Positions 7,216 through 15,520 of a DNA stretch of 64,000 nucleotides are shown here, piece by piece. The stretch spans positions 35,216-99,215 of the forward strand of contig NZ_JANZYP010000030.1 of the NCBI RefSeq assembly GCF_025506355.1. Direction: 5' to 3'. This stretch comes from Sphaerisporangium corydalis (GTDB taxonomy: Bacteria > Actinomycetota > Actinomycetes > Streptosporangiales > Streptosporangiaceae). A model generated the notes under the pieces. That model was given only the letters and a program-made list of their open reading frames with translations, was not told where the DNA came from and ran no database searches. Both the position numbers and the translations under genes were made by a program. Each line of letters opens with the position of its first letter. Positions within the stretch are counted from its first letter, which is position 1.

Positions 7216-10200
7216 TCAGCGGCAAATTGGCTGATATGTCGTGCCTGGTATGTGTTTGGCCCATTCGGTGGCGGTGATGTGGTCTCCCGCGTTCGCGCAG
7301 ATTTGGCGGATGACGCGGTCGGGGTCGGTGGTCCAGAGCTTGATGTCGCCGGTCGCGGCGGCGAGGATCTGCCCGTCCGGGCTGAAACGCAGGCTCCAGG
7401 TGGCTTCCTTCGGTGATTGGAGGATGGCCAATGGATGAGGGTGGCGGCGATCGGTGATCTCCCATATCCACGTCTGCCCGGTGCCGCTGCCTCCCGCGAG
7501 CCTCGACCCGTCGGGGTCGAACGCCAAGGCGTGCAGGAAACCGTCGGGTCCGGTGATCGGTTGTCCCAGCGTGGCCGGTGCGGAGGTTCTGGTGATGTCC
7601 AGGAGGTGCACGGTGCCGTCCGCGATTCCCACGGCGACGGTGGCGCCGTCCGGACTGATCGCGAGCGAGAGCGCGTCATCGGGGGCCACGGCGATCGGCC
7701 GGCGGATCGCCGTGGGGTGGTGTGGGTCGCGGACGTCCCACAGCACCAGATAGCCGTTCTGCGTCGCGGCGGCGAGGGTGTGTCCGTCGGGGCTGAACAC
7801 GGCGGCGTAGATGAATCCCACGTGGGGACTGAGGGTGGCCAGGGCCGTTGGACCGCGCGTGTCGGTGGTGTTCCACAGGCGTACCGTGCCGTCATCGCCG
7901 GTGCTGGCGAGGAGGTGCCCATCATCGCTGAAGGTGACGTTCTCGATCAGCGCGGTGTGGCCGGGGAGGCTGACGGGTCGCCGGGGATGGTCCGGGACGG
8001 TGATGTCCCACAGCAGGACGGTGTTCCCCGTGCGGGTTCCCGAAGCGAGGGTGCGGCCATCTGGGCTCAGGGCGACGGTGCCGGTCATGCGGTCGGAGCC
8101 GGCCGGTGCGGTCAGGGGCCGCCCGACGGGTGACGGCCGGTCCCGGCTGGTCAGGTCCCAGATCCGCAGATCGGTCCCCCCGTCGACCAGCAGCGGACGG
8201 CCGGGGTGGAAGACCAGCGCGGTGATGGATCGGCCCGCTGTCGGCAGGGAGGGGCCGGGCACTCTCCACAGGCGGGCGATCCCGTCGGTGCTGTTGGTGT
8301 ACAGAACGTGATCGTGGTCGCGGAAGGCGACGGCCGTGACCGGCTCCGCGTGGGGGAGTTCCAGGAGCAGCTCGTGGCGCGTCATGTCCCAGATCCGGAC
8401 CTTGGCGTCGGAGTCGGCGACGGCAAGCCGGCCCCCGTCCGCGCTGAACGCGATCGCGTTGATCCAGCCTGCCGCTCCGGTGAGCGTCCCGGCCGGGGCC
8501 GGCCGGCCGGGGTCGCTCATCGTCCAGAGGCGCACCATGCCGTCGTTGCTCCCCGCGGCGAGGGTCGTGCCGTCAGGGCTGAAGGCGACGGCGTTGACGC
8601 GGCTGGGCAGCACCAGGGGTCGTCCCAGCGGCCGATGCCGTGGGCCGGCGACGTCCCAGACGCGCACGGCCCTGCCCGCGTCCGCGGCGGCCAGCAGTTT
8701 CCCGTCGGGTGTGAAGGCGGTGGACTGCACGGCGTCTGCCGATCCGGTGAGCGCCGGGCCGATCACGACCGGATGTCCAGGGTCGCGCACATCCCAGAGC
8801 CGGACGGTCTTGTCGCGGCTTCCCGCCGCCAGGGTGGTGCCGTCGGGGCTGAACTCGACCGAGAGGACCTCGTCGCGGGGCCCGGTGAGGGGCAGGCCGA
8901 GCACGCCGGGGTGCGCCGGGTCGGCGACGTTCCACAGCCGCACCGTCGTGTCGGCCGATCCGGTCGCCAGCGTACGGCCGTCGGGGGAGAACGCCACGGC
9001 GTAGATCGGTGCGGTGTGCCCGGCCAGCGGAGAGCCGAGGAGCACGGGCCGGTCGGGCCGGCGCAGGTCCCACAGCAGGATCTTGGTGTCGGACTCGGTC
9101 GCGCCGGCCGCCGCGACCAGGGTTCCCGCCGGATCGACGGCGACGGCTTGCCGCGCACCGCCCGGACGCAGCATGCACGTCACCGCCGGCCCGGCGGATG
9201 AGGCGATCAGGCTGGAACGGGCCTCGACCGTGGCGGCGATCCGGTACGCCGCGACCGCCAGCTGCGCGGCCAACGCGGGATCGCTGTCGCGTAACCGGTT
9301 CGCCGTGCCCGCGACCTGCCGCGAGATCGCGGAGTTGCGTTCCCGCTCGGCGGCGGCCCGTTGCTGGACCGAGTAGGCCGCGGTGACCCCGGAAAGGACC
9401 AGCAGCGTGGCGAGCGCCGCCGCCAGCCAGCGCAGTCGTCGCGTCCGGGCACGTTCGCGCAGGCGTTCTGCCCGGCTGACCTGGACGCTGGCGTCGACGA
9501 ACCGCTGTTCCAGGTGGTTGAGCACATCGTGGTGGTCTGGTCTGCCGACCCAGTCGAGCACCGCGTCCAGCCGTACGCCGCGGTACAAGGCCGTCGGGTC
9601 GCGGTCGGTGTCCTGCCAGCTTCGGGCGGCGTCGGTCAACTGCCGGTGCAGACGGTGGCCGGTGCGGTCGGTGTCGATCCACTCCCGCAGTCGCGGCCAG
9701 GCCCGCAGCAGCGCCTCGTGGCTGATCTCCACGCCGTCGGCGTCGGCGGTGACGAGTCGCTGGTCGACGTAACGCCCGAGCACCTGGCGTGTTTCGGCGT
9801 AGAGATCGTCCTGCGGGCCGCCGGTGAGTTCCTCAAGGCGGACCCGGCGGTGGGTGTCGGGTGTGTCGTCACCCACCTGTACCAGCCGGAGGAACAGCCG
9901 CCGTGCCAGGTCCTGCTGCGAGCCGGTGAGGTCGGCGTAGACCGCCTCCGCCGTCTGCGCGATGGCCCCGCGGATCCCTCCCGTCTCGGTGTAGTCCGCG
10001 ACGGTCATCGTCGGATGGTGGCGCTGTTCCCAGGTGACCAGCAGGGCATGGGACAGCAGCGGCAGGGCCCCGATGTCATGGGCGCCGCGGGCGGCGTCGG
10101 CCGGCGCGAGTTCGCGGAGCAGAAGGTGCATCAGCCCGTCGTCGAATTCCATGCCGGCGAGGCGGGCCGGCTCGGCGATGGCCTGCCGCAGCTCATCCTC

Positions 10201-11127
10201 GGTCATGGGTCCGACCGTCACCTGGTTGTCCTGCAGAGCCAGCGCCAGGAGCGGCCAGCGGAGCGCGTCCGGATAGAAGTCCGCCCGCATGCCGGCCACC
10301 ACCCGCAGCTCGGCCTCCGGCTCCCCGGGGTCTCCGGCCGGCACCCACAACGCCCGCAGCGCGGCGAGGAACGCGCCCTGCTCGGCCGTGTCGGCGCAGA
10401 CGGTGAAGATCTCCTCGAACTGATCGACCACGATGATCAGGTGACCGGTCGCCGACCGCCGTATCCGCCGCGCGGTGAGCGCGGGCCGGGTCCACAGCTC
10501 CGCCTCGACCACGTCCAACGGGACCTCGCCCAGCACCGCGAGCTGGGCCGCCAGCGCCGAGACGGGATGCTCGCCCGGCGTCAGCACCACGCTCTGCCAT
10601 GGCCGGTCACCGTCCCGCGTGTCCGCGCACAACGTGGCGACAAGCCCCGCGCGCAGCACCGACGACTTCCCCGAACCCGACGGGCCCACGACCATCACCA
10701 GGCCCGGTGACCCGGACACATCGGAAACGCGCTTGAGCAGCCTCTCGGTCAGTCCCGACCGGCCGAAGAACCACTCGGCGTGCTCGGCCTGAAACGGTTC
10801 CAGCCCACGGTACGGGGTGGAGAGTTCCGTTCGCCGTTGCCCCAGCGGACGTCGCAGGCGCAGCCAGCAGTCCACCCACATCCGCACACGGGCGTCCTCG
10901 GTCACACCACACTCCGCGAGCAGGCGCAGGAACAACGCCTTCTGCGACAGGGTCGGCAGGTGGCGGCCGGTGCCCCAGCCACTCACCGTCCCGGACGGCA
11001 CCTGGGCCTTCCGGGCGAGATCCCTCACGGTCAGACCCGCGGCTTCGCGTGTGGCCGTCAGCAAGATGCCGAAACCCTTTTTCGTCAGAACGCTCGACGG
11101 GTCCGCGCTGCCAGGGTCGTCGCCCAT
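7216..11127 (-). CDS. HTH - nSTAND1 NTPase - WD40 repeat sensor protein
   Basis: A 1,303-aa protein. Residues about 15-70 are an XRE-like helix-turn-helix (LLTATREAAGLTVRDLARKAQVPSGTVSGWGTG). The nSTAND1 module begins at STPYRGLEPFQAEHAEWFFGR, with Walker A GPSGSGKSSVLRAG and Walker B HLIIVVDQFEEIF. A transmembrane helix (WLAAALATLLVLSGVTAAY) near residue 580 precedes a C-terminal array of WD40-type blades, recognised by repeated FSPDGxTLAxGSxDxxVRLWxV. I count about 14 blades, enough for two seven-bladed propellers. Family members are thought to be signal-transducing STAND ATPases, some linked to stress or conflict; the ligand is unknown. The N-terminal half is cytoplasmic and the propellers would be extracytoplasmic if the helix is a true membrane span. 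It stands alone on its strand. Confidence 0.88.
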   Translation of the reverse strand: MGDDPGSADPSSVLTKKGFGILLTATREAAGLTVRDLARKAQVPSGTVSGWGTGRHLPTLSQKALFLRLLAECGVTEDARVRMWVDCWLRLRRPLGQRRTELSTPYRGLEPFQAEHAEWFFGRSGLTERLLKRVSDVSGSPGLVMVVGPSGSGKSSVLRAGLVATLCADTRDGDRPWQSVVLTPGEHPVSALAAQLAVLGEVPLDVVEAELWTRPALTARRIRRSATGHLIIVVDQFEEIFTVCADTAEQGAFLAALRALWVPAGDPGEPEAELRVVAGMRADFYPDALRWPLLALALQDNQVTVGPMTEDELRQAIAEPARLAGMEFDDGLMHLLLRELAPADAARGAHDIGALPLLSHALLVTWEQRHHPTMTVADYTETGGIRGAIAQTAEAVYADLTGSQQDLARRLFLRLVQVGDDTPDTHRRVRLEELTGGPQDDLYAETRQVLGRYVDQRLVTADADGVEISHEALLRAWPRLREWIDTDRTGHRLHRQLTDAARSWQDTDRDPTALYRGVRLDAVLDWVGRPDHHDVLNHLEQRFVDASVQVSRAERLRERARTRRLRWLAAALATLLVLSGVTAAYSVQQRAAAERERNSAISRQVAGTANRLRDSDPALAAQLAVAAYRIAATVEARSSLIASSAGPAVTCMLRPGGARQAVAVDPAGTLVAAAGATESDTKILLWDLRRPDRPVLLGSPLAGHTAPIYAVAFSPDGRTLATGSADTTVRLWNVADPAHPGVLGLPLTGPRDEVLSVEFSPDGTTLAAGSRDKTVRLWDVRDPGHPVVIGPALTGSADAVQSTAFTPDGKLLAAADAGRAVRVWDVAGPRHRPLGRPLVLPSRVNAVAFSPDGTTLAAGSNDGMVRLWTMSDPGRPAPAGTLTGAAGWINAIAFSADGGRLAVADSDAKVRIWDMTRHELLLELPHAEPVTAVAFRDHDHVLYTNSTDGIARLWRVPGPSLPTAGRSITALVFHPGRPLLVDGGTDLRIWDLTSRDRPSPVGRPLTAPAGSDRMTGTVALSPDGRTLASGTRTGNTVLLWDITVPDHPRRPVSLPGHTALIENVTFSDDGHLLASTGDDGTVRLWNTTDTRGPTALATLSPHVGFIYAAVFSPDGHTLAAATQNGYLVLWDVRDPHHPTAIRRPIAVAPDDALSLAISPDGATVAVGIADGTVHLLDITRTSAPATLGQPITGPDGFLHALAFDPDGSRLAGGSGTGQTWIWEITDRRHPHPLAILQSPKEATWSLRFSPDGQILAAATGDIKLWTTDPDRVIRQICANAGDHITATEWAKHIPGTTYQPICR

Positions 11128-11419
11128 GTGGCTCCTGAAAACTGTATGGACTTGTACGGGCCATCCAACAAGCCTTCCGGCACCACCGTAGATGTGGTGT
11201 TTTGGGGGCGCAAGGTGGCCGGCAAGCGCCGGCCGAGTCGCGCACGGCAGACCGAAGGCGACGCGCGGACCCGCTCATCGAACCGGGGAAGCGATCCAGG
11301 CCGTCACTTTCTGCCGTGGCGACGAAGATCGCTCCTCGCCGCTCCGGCATCGGCCATGTCCACGTCGAAATGAGGGCCGACGTGTCCGGGCACCGCATGC
11401 CGTCTTCCCAGGAGGTCCG
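11128..11419. other. Intergenic region between divergent genes
   Basis: About 290 bp between the WD40 sensor gene (minus) and the DUF2690 gene (plus). It must hold both promoters. The only clear element is AGGAGGT at 11410-11416, the ribosome binding site of the downstream gene. Short frames here have poor coding composition and I assign no gene. Confidence 0.5.
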
Positions 11420-11953
11420 ATGATACGAACCTGGATTGGCCCGCTCGTCACAGCCGCCGTCGCCGGGCTGATCGCCGGCCCGGCCATGCCGGTCATCACC
11501 CCGCGAGTCGCCGCGAAGCCGCTGGAGACCGTCCATCAGGCCGCGGTCACCCGCCCAGAGGCACATCTGCTCGCGAGCTGTTCCGGGGACGGCTGCCAGG
11601 GCAAGATGGCCGCGGCCCAAGGATGCCAGGCCGATCGCGTTCAGGTGGGCGGTTTCACCCGGTCCGCGAGTGACGACGGCCGGGAGGCCGAGCTCAACAT
11701 CACGCTGTGGCACTCGCCGGAATGCAACTCCGCATGGGCCGAGCTCGACCTGAGCACCCACAACGACAGTCCCGACTACCTGAACTTCAGCTGGATCGAC
11801 GAGTACGGCCGGGGTGCGGAGCAGTTCGAGAACGAGAGCATCACCGACCCCGGCAACCACCCGACCCCGATGGTGAGCTGGCACAACTCCATCCAGGTCT
11901 GTATCGACTCCGACATGCTCCACACCGGCTTGCGCTGCTCCGGCTGGCGCTGA
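11420..11953 (+). CDS. Secreted DUF2690 protein
   Basis: A 177-aa protein with a signal peptide (MIRTWIGPLVTAAVAGLIAG..., cleavage probably near residues 25-32). The mature part has the DUF2690 pattern: CSGDGCQGKMAAAQGC, then a strand with HSPECNSAWAELDL, and a late Cys pair (VCIDSDM... LRCSGWR). Cysteines occur in even number, as expected for a disulfide-bonded extracellular protein. The ATG at 11420 is fixed by AGGAGGT 3-9 nt upstream. Function of the family is unknown. A second DUF2690 gene lies 3 kb downstream on the same strand, with a large secreted protein between them. Confidence 0.8.
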   Translation: MIRTWIGPLVTAAVAGLIAGPAMPVITPRVAAKPLETVHQAAVTRPEAHLLASCSGDGCQGKMAAAQGCQADRVQVGGFTRSASDDGREAELNITLWHSPECNSAWAELDLSTHNDSPDYLNFSWIDEYGRGAEQFENESITDPGNHPTPMVSWHNSIQVCIDSDMLHTGLRCSGWR

Positions 11954-12020
11954 CATCCGCGCGGCCCAGGCCGGGATCATCCGGCTTTCCCCTCGTTACG
12001 GCTCCAGGAGGCGGTTGTTC

Positions 12021-14969
12021 ATGACACTGTGGCGAAAATCCCGGCTGGTGGCGCGGCTGGCGGCGGTGTGCCTGGCATTGGCCACCGTCGGTCTCGCGGC
12101 CCCGCCGACGTTCGCGACACCGTCGGCGAAGCCTCCCCAGGCCGACGCCGGCCGGGCCGCGGTCGCCGACCCGGACGCGGCGCTCGGCGCCGGGTGGCGG
12201 AAGTCGTCCGATGTGCTGGTGACCGGCGCCGGTGACGCGACCGGTTTCCATCTGTACGTGGCGCGGGAGAAGGACGCGTACGCCTGGTCGACACTGGCCA
12301 CGTTGCGGTCGTCCGCGCTGGACCTGGGCGTCTGGGCCGGGCAGGTGTGCGTCACCGGCTCCGGGCGCTACGCGGTGGCGGTCTACGCGCCGGCCATGGC
12401 GGCGAACAAGCCTTCCCTTCGCAACGGCGGCGGGCTGGCCGCGGTGGTGGACATCGCCACCGGCACGGCCCGCACCCTCGCCACCGGGGTCCAGCTGGCG
12501 TACTTCAACCCCGCCTGCGGCCCTGGCGACCGGGTCCTGCTGACCCGGGCGATCGGTGCGGACGGACGGGAGACCGACCTGCTGGCCGGTGACGCGGTGT
12601 CGGCGACCGTCACCGGCACCCGCCGGATCCACGCGCAGCTCACCACCCCGGCGCCCGCGCCGGACGGCGACTACGGCATCGTGAACGGCAGCCTGGTGCG
12701 GGTCACGGTCACCGGCTCGCTGCGCCAGGTGGCGCGGCCGAGCGGCCGGCCCTACGCCGTCGTCGCCACCGCGCACAACGGCATCGACCTGCTGTCCGGC
12801 AAGGGAGGGCAGGCGTACGCCGAGCGGTGGTCGGCGGGGAGCCTGCGCCCGCTGGGGTCCGCCGCCGTGGGCAGGCTGCAGCTCTTCGGGCTGCCCGGCG
12901 GACGCAGTGCGCTGGTCGGCGCCACCGGCGCCGTCGGCCGCGCGGCGGAGCTGACCACGGTGCCGGCGGACCGGCAGGTCGAGGCGATCTCCACGCAGGG
13001 CCACCTGGTCGCCGAACGCGTGCTGAGCCGCGCGGTGCCGCGCGGTGCCACCGGCGCCTCCCGCACCGCGACCGGCGGGCAGGTCGCGCCGGTCGACGTC
13101 ACGGTGCGTGCCACCGGCTCCGGACGGGTCTCGACCGGCACGATCGCCACCGGCCGGGCACCGACCCTGGACGCCATACCGGTCACCGGAAAACCGGCCG
13201 GCACCGGCCAGGCCCGTGTGGCGCCGCTGGACGACGAGGGGACGCCGAGGTGCGCGGTCGGCCGGAACGACCCGCGGATCCAGGCTCTTCAGCCCAGCGC
13301 GAACATGGTCGAGTGGGCGGCCGACCAGGCCGTACACGGGCGCCTCACCGTGGGCCGACCGGCCAATCACCTCAGGACCGGCCTGCCGGCGTACTCCCCG
13401 CAGGGGCTCTTCCCGCTGCGGGCACTGGCCGGCGGCGGCACGGTACCGGCGCAGTTGCTGCTCGCCATCCTGGCGCAGGAGACGAACCTGGCCGAGGCCA
13501 GCTGGCACGCGGTGCCCGGCGACACCGGCAACCCGCTCGTGTCCGACTACTACGGCAACCGCAGGACCGACGGCAGCAGCGACATCGACGTCATCAACTA
13601 TCCCGGTGCCGACTGCGGCTACGGCATCGGCCAGGTCACCACCGGAATGGCCGTCGGCGAGACCACGTTCACGCACAACCAGCAGATCGCGATCGCCACC
13701 GACTACGCGGCCAACATCGCCGCCTCGCTCAACATCCTGATCGAGAAGTGGAACCAGCTCTACAACGACCCCGGCGGGCGCACCTGGCTCAACGATGGTT
13801 CACCCCGCTACATCGAGAACTGGTACCTGGCCATCTGGGCCTACAACAGCGGCTTCCACCCCAGCGGTGAGGCGGGCGCGAACAACGGCCACTGGGGCGT
13901 CGGCTGGTTCAACAACCCCGCGAACCCGATCTACCCGTACGACCGGCACCGGTTCCTCGACGACTACGACGACGCGGCTCACCCGTGGAATTGGAGCTAC
14001 CCGGAGAAGATCATGGGATGGGTCGAGGTGCCGCAGCGGCAGGGCGGCGACGACGCCTACTCCACACCCACCTTCGGCACGGCCGCCAACGATCAGCTCT
14101 ACCTGCCGAACAACGAGGCGCCACCGTGGCCCCGCTGGTTCTGCACCGCGGCGAACGCCTGCGACCGGCAGGTCCCGGCCGACGACGATCCGTGTCCGGC
14201 CGAGAGCGACGCCTGCTGGTGGCACGGCCACCTCGACATCGCCACCTGCGCCAGCGACTGCGCCACCGAACGGCTCGCCTACCCCGCCGGCAGCGGCGAG
14301 CCGGTGATCGACCGGGTCTACCCGCGTTCCTGCGACACCCTGGACTACGGCAGCGACGAGTTCATCACCTCCGGCCTCGTACCGATCGTCTACGACCTCA
14401 ACGACCCAGGCGACTACGCCCTCGGCTGCTCGATGCACCCCCCGAACGGGAAGTTCACCCTCCGGACGGGCTCGCCCCCTGATATCTACGCCGACCTCGG
14501 CCAGATCGATCTGCACCAGATCGGCGCCGGTTACAAGGGCCACATGTGGTTCACCCACGTCTACCGCCCGATCGACGGCATCCCGGCGACCTCGAACGCC
14601 AACCACCAGGTCACCGCGACCTGGTCTCCCGACCTGGAAGGCACGGGTCACCGGCGCTACGACATCGTCGCCCACCTGCCCAGCCACGGCGGCGAGACCG
14701 AGAACGCCGAGTACGTCGTCTGGCGGGACCGGACCACGCAGGGCACCCCTGGCACCTGCGAGATCGACCAGGGCACCGGCAGCATCTTCGACGAGCAGGG
14801 CGAGGACAAATGGGTGTATCTCGGCAACTACGACCTTTATCCCGGCGCGCGCGTGCAGCTGAACAACCTCGGTGACGGCCAGTCCGACGGCACCGTCGAC
14901 ATCGCCTTCGACGCCATGGCCTTCATCCCGATCCAGGGCACCGGCCACCAGTGCCGGGACCCATTCTGA
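12021..14969 (+). CDS. Large secreted protein: lysozyme/SLT-like domain plus golvesin-like C-terminus
   Basis: A 982-aa secreted protein. Signal peptide: LVARLAAVCLALATVGLAAPPTFA. Residues about 40-420 are a Gly/Thr/Val-rich beta region of unknown fold. Residues about 470-640 look lysozyme-like: QLLLAILAQETNLAEASW carries the helix with a candidate catalytic Glu, followed by CGYGIGQVTTGM and LAIWAYNSGFHPSG, the arrangement of transglycosylase SLT domains. A Cys-rich middle (CTAANACDRQV... CWWHGHLDIATCASDC) precedes a C-terminal domain (YDIVAHLPSHGGETENAEY ... WVYLGNYDLYPGARVQL ... GTVDIAFDAMAFIPI) that matches golvesin/Xly carbohydrate-binding-like modules. Probable role: cell-wall glycan binding and cleavage. 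ATG at 12021 is set by AGGAGG at 12006-12011. Co-directional with the DUF2690 genes on both sides (67 and 29 nt gaps). Confidence 0.75.
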   Translation: MTLWRKSRLVARLAAVCLALATVGLAAPPTFATPSAKPPQADAGRAAVADPDAALGAGWRKSSDVLVTGAGDATGFHLYVAREKDAYAWSTLATLRSSALDLGVWAGQVCVTGSGRYAVAVYAPAMAANKPSLRNGGGLAAVVDIATGTARTLATGVQLAYFNPACGPGDRVLLTRAIGADGRETDLLAGDAVSATVTGTRRIHAQLTTPAPAPDGDYGIVNGSLVRVTVTGSLRQVARPSGRPYAVVATAHNGIDLLSGKGGQAYAERWSAGSLRPLGSAAVGRLQLFGLPGGRSALVGATGAVGRAAELTTVPADRQVEAISTQGHLVAERVLSRAVPRGATGASRTATGGQVAPVDVTVRATGSGRVSTGTIATGRAPTLDAIPVTGKPAGTGQARVAPLDDEGTPRCAVGRNDPRIQALQPSANMVEWAADQAVHGRLTVGRPANHLRTGLPAYSPQGLFPLRALAGGGTVPAQLLLAILAQETNLAEASWHAVPGDTGNPLVSDYYGNRRTDGSSDIDVINYPGADCGYGIGQVTTGMAVGETTFTHNQQIAIATDYAANIAASLNILIEKWNQLYNDPGGRTWLNDGSPRYIENWYLAIWAYNSGFHPSGEAGANNGHWGVGWFNNPANPIYPYDRHRFLDDYDDAAHPWNWSYPEKIMGWVEVPQRQGGDDAYSTPTFGTAANDQLYLPNNEAPPWPRWFCTAANACDRQVPADDDPCPAESDACWWHGHLDIATCASDCATERLAYPAGSGEPVIDRVYPRSCDTLDYGSDEFITSGLVPIVYDLNDPGDYALGCSMHPPNGKFTLRTGSPPDIYADLGQIDLHQIGAGYKGHMWFTHVYRPIDGIPATSNANHQVTATWSPDLEGTGHRRYDIVAHLPSHGGETENAEYVVWRDRTTQGTPGTCEIDQGTGSIFDEQGEDKWVYLGNYDLYPGARVQLNNLGDGQSDGTVDIAFDAMAFIPIQGTGHQCRDPF

Positions 14970-14998
14970 TCCGCGAGATCAACGACAACGGAGGAACG

Positions 14999-15448
14999 AT
15001 GAGGATCTGGCAATCACTGCTCGCCCTAGCCCTCGTACCGGCCATCTGCGTGCTCGGGCTCACCACACCGGCGGCGGCCTCCGCGACCGCGGCCCCCTGC
15101 GGTCCCGTGTGCGACGGGCAGGATCCCAACACATTCCACAACTGCGCCAGCGGCGCGATCAACGTGCTCAACCCTGTCGCCGGGCTCCAGTTGCGCTACA
15201 GCCCCGCTTGCCAGACGACCTGGGGCAAATTCTCCGGAGACTGCTCCTGCCAGGTCGACTATTTCGAGATCCAGAGCTACTACAACAAGACCGGCGGCGC
15301 GCTCCGTGCCTCCTCCCGCGACCGGGCGCCGACGAACAGCTCGGCCACGGTGATGCTCGATGACTACCACCTGTACAACCAGGTGTGCATCAGTTACTCC
15401 AACGACGACGGGGCGACGCATCAGGTCCGGTGCACCGGAAGGTACTAG
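14999..15448 (+). CDS. Secreted DUF2690-like protein
   Basis: A 149-aa protein with a signal peptide (LLALALVPAICVLGLTTPAAASA). The mature sequence starts CGPVCDGQDPNTFHNC and carries LQLRYSPACQTTWGKF, the most conserved block of DUF2690, with a final Cys pair (QVCISY, VRCTGRY). ATG at 14999 is preceded by GGAGGA at 14990-14995. Its first Cys-rich motif is closer to the family consensus than that of the paralogue at 11420. Function unknown; with the preceding glycan-active protein it may be part of a small secreted set. Confidence 0.75.
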   Translation: MRIWQSLLALALVPAICVLGLTTPAAASATAAPCGPVCDGQDPNTFHNCASGAINVLNPVAGLQLRYSPACQTTWGKFSGDCSCQVDYFEIQSYYNKTGGALRASSRDRAPTNSSATVMLDDYHLYNQVCISYSNDDGATHQVRCTGRY

Positions 15449-15478
15449 CCGTCCGGATCACTCCGCGTAGGAGGCGAT

Positions 15479-15510
15479 CGGCTCCGGAGCCCACGGCGGC
15501 CCCGGAGCCG
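15479..15510. terminator. Inverted repeat, probable bidirectional terminator
   Basis: Perfect 9-bp arms CGGCTCCGG (15479-15487) and CCGGAGCCG (15502-15510) around a 14-nt loop, between the convergent ends of the DUF2690 gene and the ACAD-like gene. There is no U tract, as is common in high-GC actinomycetes. Confidence 0.55.
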
Positions 15511-15520
15511 GTCGGGCGGG

